Positions 1 to 6,496 are shown, numbered from the stretch's first letter. The stretch: 7,865 bases of DNA from an uncultured Muribaculaceae bacterium (GCA_934663645.1 CAKUKR010000090.1:1-7865); one strand, 5' to 3'. The notes: generated by a model not told the origin, from the sequence alone. Numbers and translations: made by a program.

Positions 1-48
1 CATCAGCCGCAGAGAGTGTTAAATATACACAAATCAAACAGCCCCTCC

Positions 49-79
49 TTTGCCGTTTGAAATAAAAGCACTAACTTTG
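49..79 (+). promoter_or_regulatory. Bacteroidota-type promoter of ssrA
   Basis: TTTG at 49-52, a 19-bp spacer, then TAACTTTG at 72-79. This matches the Bacteroidota primary sigma pattern of -33 TTTG and -7 TAnnTTTG. Transcription would start around 84-88, about 40 nt before the mature tmRNA 5' end at 126, so the 5' leader would be removed, probably by RNase P as for other tmRNAs. A second TTTG at 56-59 is only 12 bp from the -7 box and is too close to be its partner. The same box and spacing recur ahead of three other genes here, which supports the call. Confidence 0.72.
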
Positions 80-125
80 CGTACTGAATTGCCGGCACAC
101 AGTCCGACTGTTCATTCACACACAA

Positions 126-525
126 GGGGATGACTGGTTTTGACAGCGTGTAGAAGCGGCAAGTAAGCATGCAGAGCTTTGATGTGCAAGCTCTATAATC
201 ACAACGCATCGACCTATAATTGGCGAAAATAACAACTACGCTCTCGCTGCGTGATCTGAAGTACAGTAGGACACCTTTATCCGCTCCACAGTGGTGCGGA
301 CGAGACATCACCCCATTGCCCTGTTCCGAGACGTTTGGATAAGGTGGTGCTAAGAAATTCGGAAATAGGAAGCTGCCCGCCCCGTGCCGCTTCCGAGACT
401 TAGGGGATAAGCTGCCGGTTGGTTGTCGTGAGCCTGCCGTCGGTCGAAAAACAAGTCAATGACTAAGCATGTAGAAAGCTTGTTGATTCCGCGTTTGGAC
501 GAGGGTTCAAGTCCCTCCATCTCCA
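126..525 (+). ncRNA. ssrA: Transfer-messenger RNA (tmRNA), one-piece
   Basis: tmRNA is charged with alanine. With SmpB it enters ribosomes stalled on broken mRNAs, supplies a short reading frame that adds a degradation tag, and frees the ribosome. The 5' end GGGGATG (126-132) pairs with CATCTCC (518-524) to form the acceptor stem, with one G-T wobble. The T arm is visible as GAGGG (501-505), loop TTCAAGT (506-512), CCCTC (513-517). The internal tag frame is at 222-254. The conserved tmRNA sequences GGTTTTGACAGC near the 5' end and CTAAGCATGTAG near the 3' end are present. Mature length is about 400 nt. The CCA tail is not fully encoded: the discriminator A525 is followed by CCG, so the tail must be added or completed after transcription. 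It has its own promoter and terminator. Confidence 0.96.
222..254 (+). other. tmRNA tag-peptide reading frame (GENNYALAA)
   Basis: From the resume codon GGC at 222 the frame reads G-E-N-N-Y-A-L-A-A and stops at TGA (252-254). It is followed directly by a second in-frame-independent TGA a few bases on. The YALAA ending is the classic signal read by ClpXP-type proteases. The GENNYALAA form is, from memory, typical of Bacteroidales tmRNAs. The exact resume codon is inferred from the conserved tag length and not from direct evidence. Confidence 0.93.
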
Positions 526-555
526 CCGCCGCCCTGGAAACGGGACAACAACTAC

Positions 556-590
556 AGCTGGCAGCCCGCCCACCGGGCGGTCTGTCAGTT
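556..590 (+). terminator. Intrinsic terminator of ssrA
   Basis: A long hairpin starts 31 nt after the tmRNA. The upper stem CCGCCC (566-571) pairs with GGGCGG (575-580) across a 3-nt ACC loop. After one C-T mismatch the lower stem continues as CTGGCAG (558-564) with CTGTCAG (582-588), plus two more pairs at the base (556-557 with 589-590). The right arm runs into TTTCAT, a short T-rich tail. It lies 38 bp ahead of the TPR gene start, so it may also limit read-through into that gene. Confidence 0.72.
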
Positions 591-627
591 TCATACCAAA
601 GCAACAAACACCCAAAACAACAACACA

Positions 628-2676
628 ATGAACGCCAAAACATTCATGGCAGTGATGCTCGCACTCATAGCAGTGTTCGCGTCAGCATCGGCCAAAGAGC
701 CGAAACGCCCCGAAACCTACAACTACAACCGTGGCATCGAGGCATACTACGACGACAATCTGGACCAAGCCGCAGACTACTTCTCCCGAGAAATCAGCGA
801 GAACCCCAAGAACAGCGGCTACGCCAACATCTGGCTCGCCTACATCTACTACGCACAGGAAAATTACGGCTGGGCTTTGAACTCCGCTACTAAGGCAATC
901 AAAGACATTCCCTCATCAGACAAACTATACAAAGTCCTGTCTCTGAACGAACGAGCTCTGATTTATACAGCGCTGGCCGACACTACAAAAGCCCTGAACG
1001 ACCTCGCGAAGTCCATCAAAATCGACCCTAAGCATACAGAAACTTACAACCGGCGAGGACAACTGCTCTTCGAAATGGGCAAGTATGCCGAATCTGACAA
1101 GGACTATGAGACAATCATAAAACTCGAAGAGGGAAGCGTCCTCGGGTACATGGGCAAAGCCCGCAACGCCAACAAGCAAAGACGCTACGAAGACGCATTG
1201 CCGCTGCTCAACCATGTAATCAGCATGGCAAAAGAATACAGCCAGGCCTACTCTTTCAGAGCCGAAACATATCTGGGGATGAAAAAATACGACGAGGCAG
1301 CCGATGACATCGTGACCGGACTCGGTCTGTTCGACGATAATGCAGCTGCCTTGTTCGGAAACACAAACGACAAAGAACTAATTCCATATCTCGAAACCAA
1401 GCTGAGACTGAAAACAAAGATCGAGCCCCAAAACTCCTTATGGTCATACTGCCTCGGAACTGTCCTTGAAAACAAGAAAGAATACCAGAAAGCAATCGAC
1501 AGTTTCATGGCTGCCTACAAAACAAATGCGATATCTGATTATCTGCAAAGCGCAGCCGACTGCTATTCCGCATTGGGCGATTTCGACTCAGCCATTCATT
1601 ATATCGACAAGGCTCTCGACCTTGCACCTGATGACACATCGCTGATGAAGTCAAAAGCACAAATCCTGTCTGATGCCGGCAATACCGACGAATGTCTCAA
1701 ACTCTGGGATAAAATAATCGAACAAGAACCCGACAATCCCGGCGCATACTATGCCAAAGGCATGGAAGAATGCTGTCACGGCATGACAGATGCAGCTATC
1801 GATGACCTCTCACTATGCATCGCACTAATTCCTGGCATATCATCCGCATACAGCGCACGCGCCGACATGTACACCCTCAAGGGCGAAACTGAAAAAGCAG
1901 CTGCCGATTACCGCAAAGTCCTCGAACTCGACACAGTGCCTGACAGCAGCAGCCGTGCCATGTATGCACTGCAAGGCCTCGGACGAAAAGCCGAAGCAAT
2001 TGAGTACATGGATAAAGTCATCGCCGACAATATTGATGATGAGGGTGTATACTACGACGCAGCTTGCCTCTACACTCGCATCGGCGACTACCCGAAGGCT
2101 CTCGAAATGCTGAGGACTTCGCTTGAAAAAGGCTACGACAACTTTGCGCATATTGCAACCGACTATGACCTCGACCCGATACGAGAATTGCCGGGATTCA
2201 AAGCACTGACAGACAAATACAAGCCCAAGGCTACGGCTGCGAAAGTGAGCAAAGCGCCGTTGAATGAAAAGGTAGAAATAGTCGAAGTGCCGTTCACAAA
2301 GGCCGGCGGCATCACCAAAGTGAAATGCGAAATCAACGGCCTGCCGCTCCACTTCTACTTCGACACTGGCGCGGCTGACGTGACAATATCAATGGTCGAA
2401 GCCAATTTTATGCTCAAAAACGACTATATATCTAAAAAGGACATAATAGGCAGCAGCACATACTGGGATGCAAACGGCGATCTGAACGTCGGCACAGTAA
2501 TAAATCTGAAAGAGGTTACATTCGGCGGCCTCGTGCTGAAAGATGTGAAAGCATCCGTGGTGCGCAACCAGAAAGCGCCACTCCTCCTCGGACAGACTGT
2601 GCTGGGACGGCTCGGCAAAATAGAGATCGACAACACCAACATGAAACTCAAAATCACCCACACCACAACCGAATAA
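628..2676 (+). CDS. Secreted TPR-repeat protein with C-terminal retropepsin-like aspartic protease domain
   Basis: The 682-residue product starts with a Sec signal peptide (hydrophobic core 6-19, likely cleavage after A22 in ASA), so it should act in the periplasm or beyond. Residues about 33-530 are a solenoid of tetratricopeptide repeats. Clear units include 'YDEAADDIVTGLGL' (221-234), 'FDSAIHYIDKALDLAPDD' (319-336) and 'TEKAAADYRKVLELD' (421-435). Residues about 552-678 match the clan AA single-domain aspartic protease family: catalytic D579-T580-G581 followed by A, then LLLGQ (652-656) and the strand GKIEID (663-668). One DTG per chain means the active enzyme should be a homodimer, as in retroviral proteases. 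The start is supported by the signal peptide and the 25-base A/C-rich leader. No promoter is visible, so transcription may depend on leakage from ssrA. The protease fold is well supported. Activity, substrate and pathway are unknown; TPRs suggest protein binding. Confidence 0.93.
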   Translation: MNAKTFMAVMLALIAVFASASAKEPKRPETYNYNRGIEAYYDDNLDQAADYFSREISENPKNSGYANIWLAYIYYAQENYGWALNSATKAIKDIPSSDKLYKVLSLNERALIYTALADTTKALNDLAKSIKIDPKHTETYNRRGQLLFEMGKYAESDKDYETIIKLEEGSVLGYMGKARNANKQRRYEDALPLLNHVISMAKEYSQAYSFRAETYLGMKKYDEAADDIVTGLGLFDDNAAALFGNTNDKELIPYLETKLRLKTKIEPQNSLWSYCLGTVLENKKEYQKAIDSFMAAYKTNAISDYLQSAADCYSALGDFDSAIHYIDKALDLAPDDTSLMKSKAQILSDAGNTDECLKLWDKIIEQEPDNPGAYYAKGMEECCHGMTDAAIDDLSLCIALIPGISSAYSARADMYTLKGETEKAAADYRKVLELDTVPDSSSRAMYALQGLGRKAEAIEYMDKVIADNIDDEGVYYDAACLYTRIGDYPKALEMLRTSLEKGYDNFAHIATDYDLDPIRELPGFKALTDKYKPKATAAKVSKAPLNEKVEIVEVPFTKAGGITKVKCEINGLPLHFYFDTGAADVTISMVEANFMLKNDYISKKDIIGSSTYWDANGDLNVGTVINLKEVTFGGLVLKDVKASVVRNQKAPLLLGQTVLGRLGKIEIDNTNMKLKITHTTTE

Positions 2677-2700
2677 CCAGCTGCTTACAGAAACAAACAC

Positions 2701-2736
2701 AATCAGTGCCGGGCATCATTTTTCCCGGCACTGATT
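2701..2736 (+). terminator. Perfect 13-bp hairpin terminator after the TPR-protease gene
   Basis: AATCAGTGCCGGG (2701-2713) and CCCGGCACTGATT (2724-2736) are exact reverse complements around a 10-nt loop that contains five T's. It starts 24 bp after the stop codon and ends 14 bp before the -33 box of the sanA promoter. There is no downstream T-run (ATATATCG follows), which is a weak point for a classical intrinsic terminator. The symmetric stem could stop transcription from either side. Confidence 0.72.
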
Positions 2737-2750
2737 ATATATCGAGAAAC

Positions 2751-2781
2751 TTGGTCAATACATGAATATAGCGTAACTTCG
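2751..2781 (+). promoter_or_regulatory. Bacteroidota-type promoter of sanA
   Basis: TTGG (2751-2754), a 19-bp spacer and TAACTTCG (2774-2781), one base off the TAnnTTTG -7 box. Spacing is identical to the ssrA promoter. The -7 box ends only 4 bp before the sanA ATG, so the transcript would begin at or within a few bases of the start codon. Confidence 0.6.
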
Positions 2782-2785
2782 CGTC

Positions 2786-3499
2786 ATGAAAAGACGGATT
2801 ATAAAGTGGTCGCTGCTCGTTTTGGCGATGGCGGGCTGCATACTGGCACTGACATACTGGAGCGTGTCCTGGAACGCCAGCGGACGCACTTTCGACAAGC
2901 CCAAGGATGTCCCGGCTCATGAATACGGGCTGCTGTTAGGTACATCGCCAATCACGCCTCGTGGCAAGCACAACTACAATTTTGACAACCGCGTCAACGC
3001 AGCCGCAGAATTGTACCGCGCCGGGAAAATCAGGAAAATCATCGCCAGCGGCGGCAACTATACCAAAGACAAAGACGGCAAGCCTGTCAAATACGGATGT
3101 GACGAACCCAAAGCAATGAGAGATTCTCTCGTAGACAAGGGTGTCCGCCCAAGCGACATAACGCTCGACTATGACGGCACACGCACCATATATTCAATAG
3201 CAAAGGCTCGCGACGTATACAAGCTCGACACCGTCATTCTCATATCGCAGAAATACCACAACGAGAGAGCAATCCGCCAAGCAGAACACTACGGGCTGGC
3301 AGCCGTAGGCTACAACGCCCCACCCTCGCACATCACAATCAATAAGCTGCAGAGCACGCTGCGCGAAACTTTTGCCCGCGTGAAACTGTACGGCGAACTG
3401 TGGTTCACCGCAACACCGCATTTCAGCGTACCCAAAAATTCTGCAAGCACTGATAATCAACTGGTTAAACCCAAACAACCAGCTACCAAACGCCAATAA
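2786..3499 (+). CDS. sanA: SanA-like DUF218 (YdcF/SanA family) membrane-anchored protein
   Basis: The product has 237 residues. An N-terminal membrane anchor (about residues 8-26, after KRR) should leave the body in the periplasm. The DUF218 core carries the family motifs in order: LLLGTSP (49-55), FDNR (66-69), IIASGGN (85-91), DEPKAM (106-111), DYDGTRT (128-134) and SQKYHNERA (154-162). E. coli SanA is an envelope-integrity protein linked to vancomycin exclusion at high temperature; the biochemical activity of the family is not settled. Length is close to the SanA norm, with an extra hydrophilic K/Q/P-rich tail from about 218. The gene stands alone between its own promoter and a 166-bp gap. 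The ATG at 2786 keeps the whole anchor; the next Met (residue 15) would cut it. The family call is firm and the exact role is inferred. Confidence 0.92.
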   Translation: MKRRIIKWSLLVLAMAGCILALTYWSVSWNASGRTFDKPKDVPAHEYGLLLGTSPITPRGKHNYNFDNRVNAAAELYRAGKIRKIIASGGNYTKDKDGKPVKYGCDEPKAMRDSLVDKGVRPSDITLDYDGTRTIYSIAKARDVYKLDTVILISQKYHNERAIRQAEHYGLAAVGYNAPPSHITINKLQSTLRETFARVKLYGELWFTATPHFSVPKNSASTDNQLVKPKQPATKRQ

Positions 3500-3542
3500 C
3501 GGTATACTCCGCCGCAAAGTTCGTCCATATAATGTGGCTGTT

Positions 3543-3603
3543 TGCACAATATTCGTCCCGAAAATGTGATAGAGCTGCACATTATTCGCACTTAAAACGT
3601 GAT
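3543..3603 (+). repeat. Two imperfect 28-bp direct repeats, period 33 bp, in the sanA-ATPase intergenic region
   Basis: Copy 1 (3543-3570) and copy 2 (3576-3603) agree at 22 of 28 positions by hand alignment. Shared parts are TGCACA, TATTCG, AAAA and GTGAT. The second copy ends 6 bp before the -33 box of the ATPase promoter (3610). A period of 33 bp is about three helical turns, so both copies would face the same side of the DNA. They could be tandem sites for a regulator or a decayed duplication. No function is shown by the sequence itself. Confidence 0.5.
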
Positions 3604-3609
3604 TCCGGC

Positions 3610-3641
3610 TTTGCATCTTTTCCGCAGAATGAGTAATTTTG
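3610..3641 (+). promoter_or_regulatory. Bacteroidota-type promoter of the AAA ATPase gene
   Basis: TTTG (3610-3613), a 20-bp spacer and TAATTTTG (3634-3641), an exact TAnnTTTG match. Transcription would begin around 3646-3650. This gives a leader of about 18 nt to the ATG at 3666 or 33 nt to the ATG at 3681. It rules out the upstream TTG codon at 3639, which lies inside the -7 box. Confidence 0.68.
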
Positions 3642-3680
3642 CAGAGCGAGACATCAATAAACCCGATGTCGGAAACAACC

Positions 3681-4964
3681 ATGAGAAGATACGCAATCAA
3701 CGAACTCATAAAATGGAAGAATTCTCCTCGCAGAAAACCCCTTATTATCGAAGGGGCAAGACAAGTCGGCAAGACGTGGCTTGTCAAGGAATTTGCATCC
3801 TCTCATTATAAGAATATCGCATACGTCAACTTCGAGGAGCAGGTCTACCTGCGAAGCCTGTTCACGGCAGACTTCGACACAACCAGAATACTCGATGCCG
3901 TCAGTGCTGCCACACACACAGCCATTGTGCCGGGAGAAACGCTCATTTTCCTCGACGAAATACAGGATGCAGAAAACGGCATCACCTCTCTGAAATATTT
4001 CAAAGAAAACGCGCCAGAGCATCATATCATCGCAGCAGGCAGCCTGCTGGGACTTGCACTGCACAAACAGACCTCGTTTCCTGTCGGCAAAGTGCAGTTT
4101 ATGACATTGCACCCCATGGGGTTTCTCGAGTTCCTCGATGCTTTGGGCGAAGACAGGCTGTCGAAATTCATTCAGGACAAAGACTGGTCAAACATAGAGA
4201 CATTTGCTCCAAAGTTCAGGGAACTGCTCAAGCAATACTATTTTGTAGGCGGCATGCCAGAAGCAGTGCTTGCATTCAGCGAAAGCCATGACTGGGCAGA
4301 AGTCCGAGAAATTCAACTGGAAATCCTGAAAAGCTATGATTTCGACTTTTCAAAACATGCGCCAGCCGAGGTTGTCCCTCGCATCAGGATGTTGTGGGAT
4401 TCACTGCCCTCACAGCTAAGCCGCGAAAACCGCAAATTCATCTATGGCCTTGTAAAGGAAGGCGCAAGAGCCAGAGAATACGAACTGGCACTGCAGTGGC
4501 TGTTCAACGGCGGACTGATACACAAGGTTTCAAATGTCACAGCGCCACGCCTTCCACTCAAGAGCTACGAGGACAAGTCAGCATTCAAAATATTCATCCT
4601 AGACATCGGCCTTCTTGGAGCGATGTCAGGACTCGACTCCGCAACAATTGTCGAAGGGAACCGGATATTTACCGAGTTCAAAGGCGCACTGACAGAACAG
4701 TATGCGCTTCAGGAGTTGACACTCCGACACGAGCCGTTTTACTTTTCAAAAGCAAACTCGCAACAGGAAATCGACTTTCTTCTTCAGGAAAGCGGGAACA
4801 TTATTCCCATTGAAGTAAAAGCCGAGGAAAACCTGAAAGCCAAAAGCCTGCGACAATTCGTAACAGACTACGAACCTGCCGCAGCCTACCGCGCCTCCAT
4901 GTCCAACTACCGCAAGGAGACTTGGATGACCAATATTCCGCTGTACGCTCTCGCAGCGATCTGA
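3681..4964 (+). CDS. AAA-family ATPase with C-terminal DUF4143 domain
   Basis: The product has 427 residues and no signal peptide or membrane segment, so it is probably cytoplasmic. Numbered from the ATG at 3681: Walker A is GARQVGKT (25-32), preceded by the family hallmark RKPLIIEG; Walker B is LIFLDE (88-93). A central GGMPEA motif is at 190-195. The C-terminal DUF4143 part ends with EIDFLL (363-368) and IPIEVK (375-380). That D365...E378-x-K380 pattern resembles a PD-(D/E)XK nuclease core. This large prokaryotic family (COG1373-type ATPases) has no agreed function, and nuclease activity is unproven. The start at 3681 (MRRYAINEL) fits the usual family N-terminus and has GGAA 6 bp upstream; 3666 is a reasonable alternative. 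It is a single-gene unit with its own promoter and no partner gene beside it. Confidence 0.9.
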   Translation: MRRYAINELIKWKNSPRRKPLIIEGARQVGKTWLVKEFASSHYKNIAYVNFEEQVYLRSLFTADFDTTRILDAVSAATHTAIVPGETLIFLDEIQDAENGITSLKYFKENAPEHHIIAAGSLLGLALHKQTSFPVGKVQFMTLHPMGFLEFLDALGEDRLSKFIQDKDWSNIETFAPKFRELLKQYYFVGGMPEAVLAFSESHDWAEVREIQLEILKSYDFDFSKHAPAEVVPRIRMLWDSLPSQLSRENRKFIYGLVKEGARAREYELALQWLFNGGLIHKVSNVTAPRLPLKSYEDKSAFKIFILDIGLLGAMSGLDSATIVEGNRIFTEFKGALTEQYALQELTLRHEPFYFSKANSQQEIDFLLQESGNIIPIEVKAEENLKAKSLRQFVTDYEPAAAYRASMSNYRKETWMTNIPLYALAAI

Positions 4965-4978
4965 TGTGCTGCACATCA
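4962..4978 (+). terminator. Weak hairpin overlapping the ATPase stop codon
   Basis: TGATGTG (4962-4968), loop CTG, CACATCA (4972-4978). The stem is perfect but has only 7 bp, and no T-run follows (AAACAAG). The TGA stop codon forms the first three bases. It is the only candidate terminator in the 173 bp between the ATPase and creD, and may instead be chance. Confidence 0.3.
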
Positions 4979-5016
4979 AAACAAGATATAAAAATACACA
5001 AACTGTCTTTCCCGTG

Positions 5017-5048
5017 CTTGACAACCACTCGAAAAGCAGCTAACTTTG
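5017..5048 (+). promoter_or_regulatory. Bacteroidota-type promoter of creD
   Basis: CTTG (5017-5020), a 20-bp spacer and TAACTTTG (5041-5048). The -7 box is identical to that of ssrA. Transcription should start near 5053-5057, leaving a leader of roughly 80 nt before the ATG at 5138. That is the longest leader of the mRNA genes here with a recognisable promoter. Confidence 0.65.
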
Positions 5049-5052
5049 CCGC

Positions 5053-5103
5053 GTGAATGTGACAGCATCACTACAGCCAAAACTGCTGTGACGAGGCATT
5101 CAC
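5053..5103 (+). promoter_or_regulatory. Structured 5' leader of creD
   Basis: GTGAATG (5053-5059) is the exact reverse complement of CATTCAC (5097-5103). Inside it, ACAGCA (5062-5067) pairs with TGCTGT (5084-5089), giving a two-part stem with an asymmetric internal loop and a 16-nt apical region. An alternative inner hairpin uses ACAGC (5073-5077) with GCTGT (5085-5089), so two competing folds are possible. The outer stem begins at the predicted transcript 5' end. It may stabilise the mRNA or control it. I do not recognise a known riboswitch class. Confidence 0.4.
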
Positions 5104-5137
5104 CAGCAGATTCGCCACAACAAATATCTATATCTAT

Positions 5138-6412
5138 ATGAACAAGGAAATCTCAACACCTCCGGAACTCCCCGAAATCTCTTACGGGGACAAAATTCTC
5201 AAAATCTTTGGACTCGGTATCGCTCTGGTACTCGCTGCATTCATCGTTTGGCTGCTGTCTTCCGACAGACAGTCCTCACAGGCTGAAGTCGAAAAACAGA
5301 TTGCAGAGCAATGGGGCGGCGAACAAAGCATCACCGGCCCATTCGCAATCACCAAAAACCAGAACAGAGTTCTTCCGGCCGACTTTTCTGCCAAGGCTAA
5401 TGTCACTACCGAGAAACTACACCGGGGCATATTCGAGGTTATCGTATACCGCGCCTCCATTGACCTATCCGCAACATTCACACGCGAGTCATTCACTGCA
5501 AACATGCCAAAACCAGCAGCTGGAGCGACACCTGCCGCACCTGCAACAGGTGGCACTGCACAGCTGACTGTCGTCGTTGATCCTTCGCAGCTTGCGACAC
5601 TCGAGCCGTTTACACTGAACGGGAAGAAATACAAGTGGAAGGTAAACGAACACTCGCTGACAGCCGACATACCCATAAGCACCGCAATGCCAGCCGTATC
5701 TCAGTTCTCTGCAAAGCTGACCCTGAAAGGCTCTAAAGGGCTGTACATCGCACAGCTCGGCGAAAGCTGCACGGTCACCATAGCCGGGCAAACGCCAAAC
5801 CCCTCCTTCCAAGGGCCATCGCTGCCTGACACACGCACGGTTGACGATGAGAAATTCACCGCAAAATGGGAAAGCCACAACCAAGGCCTGGCAATTCCTG
5901 ACACTAACCCGGAAGAAAACGGCATGACATTCAATCAGAAGAAGACACACGTCGGTGCGGAGTTCCTCACAGGCGTAGACACGTACCAGAAGGTGAACCG
6001 TGCTATAAAATACGCCTTCATGATCATCTTCCTCACATTTGCCGGGGCTTTCGCAGTCGAAATCACCTCCAAACGCAATCTCAGCATAATGTTCTATACA
6101 CTGGTCGGCGTTGCGCTGGTAATATTCTATACGCTGCTGCTCTCCATTGCTGAGGTAATCGGCTTTGGCTTCGGATACCTGACGGCAGCCGCCATGACGG
6201 TGATACTTGTGACGGTGTTCATCAGCGCGATACTCAAGTCCAAGAAAATCGCCATGATGATGTGCATGATGCTCTGCTTCCTCTATGCGTTCTGCTTCGT
6301 AATGCTGTCGCTCGAGACATACGCGCTGCTCATGGGAAGCCTGCTGCTCTTCGTGATACTCGCCCTCGCAATGTACCTGTACTACCGGTCATACAGCCGC
6401 AAGACAGAGTAA
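5138..6412 (+). CDS. creD: CreD-family inner-membrane protein (Cet/CreD)
   Basis: The product has 424 residues, close to the 450 of E. coli CreD. One N-terminal membrane helix (about 21-40) is followed by a large periplasmic domain (about 41-288), then five C-terminal helices (about 290-308, 316-336, 341-363, 369-390, 395-415). Family landmarks are GPF (67-69), RGIFEVIVYRA (96-106), GVDTYQKVNRAIKYAF (279-294), the FYTLLLSIAEVIGF stretch (330-343) and YALLMGSLLLF (395-405). In enterobacteria and Aeromonas/Stenotrophomonas relatives, creD belongs to the CreBC two-component regulon and is tied to envelope and beta-lactam responses; its molecular activity is unknown. No creB or creC lies beside it. 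A proline/alanine/glycine-rich stretch at about 123-140 looks like a family-variable loop. The leader is A/T-rich with no Shine-Dalgarno, and 5138 is the only plausible start before the first helix. Confidence 0.93.
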   Translation: MNKEISTPPELPEISYGDKILKIFGLGIALVLAAFIVWLLSSDRQSSQAEVEKQIAEQWGGEQSITGPFAITKNQNRVLPADFSAKANVTTEKLHRGIFEVIVYRASIDLSATFTRESFTANMPKPAAGATPAAPATGGTAQLTVVVDPSQLATLEPFTLNGKKYKWKVNEHSLTADIPISTAMPAVSQFSAKLTLKGSKGLYIAQLGESCTVTIAGQTPNPSFQGPSLPDTRTVDDEKFTAKWESHNQGLAIPDTNPEENGMTFNQKKTHVGAEFLTGVDTYQKVNRAIKYAFMIIFLTFAGAFAVEITSKRNLSIMFYTLVGVALVIFYTLLLSIAEVIGFGFGYLTAAAMTVILVTVFISAILKSKKIAMMMCMMLCFLYAFCFVMLSLETYALLMGSLLLFVILALAMYLYYRSYSRKTE

Positions 6413-6440
6413 AACATCCACATAGTCCAACATCCATAAC

Positions 6441-6477
6441 GAGGGGGGAGCGTCTGTTATATGACGCTTCCCCCCTT
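6441..6477. terminator. GC-rich terminator hairpin after creD
   Basis: The left arm is a G-run plus AGCGTC (6441-6454), the loop TGTTATAT (6455-6462), and the right arm GACGCTT plus a C-run (6463-6475), followed by TTATT. With T6469 bulged, all six G's (6443-6448) pair with six C's (6470-6475). It lies 28 bp after the creD stop. Placed between convergent genes, it could also stop read-through from the Res side. Confidence 0.8.
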
Positions 6478-6496
6478 ATTGCAATTACATAGTGTA

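Noticed and set aside
1..65. Possible tail of an upstream gene
   Set aside because: Two + strand frames are open from the edge (stops at 58-60 and 63-65), but so short a stretch shows no family signature and runs into the ssrA promoter.
3..311. Minus-strand frame across the promoter and 5' half of ssrA
   Set aside because: It overlaps the tmRNA antisense and has an atypical Cys-rich composition with no recognisable domain.
459..893. Open + strand frame of 144 codons
   Set aside because: It starts inside the tmRNA and overlaps the signal peptide and first TPRs of the 628-2676 gene in another frame. The product is low-complexity R/Q-rich with no recognisable fold.
2701..2736. The perfect inverted repeat as a mobile-element end or regulator site
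   Set aside because: There is no partner repeat elsewhere in the window, no transposase, and its place right after a stop codon fits a terminator.
3639..3680. Upstream TTG start (3639) extending the ATPase by 14 residues
   Set aside because: The TTG overlaps the -7 box of the promoter, so it would lie before the transcript start. The family N-terminus is best matched from 3681.
5018..5023. TTGACA, an exact sigma-70 -35 hexamer
   Set aside because: No TATAAT-like box lies 16-18 bp downstream. The overlapping TTG fits the Bacteroidota pattern with TAACTTTG.
5053..5091. GTG-initiated 12-codon leader peptide (MNVTASLQPKLL) before creD
   Set aside because: It begins at the predicted transcript end with no room for a ribosome site, and such short frames are common by chance. 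The RNA fold is a better explanation of the region.
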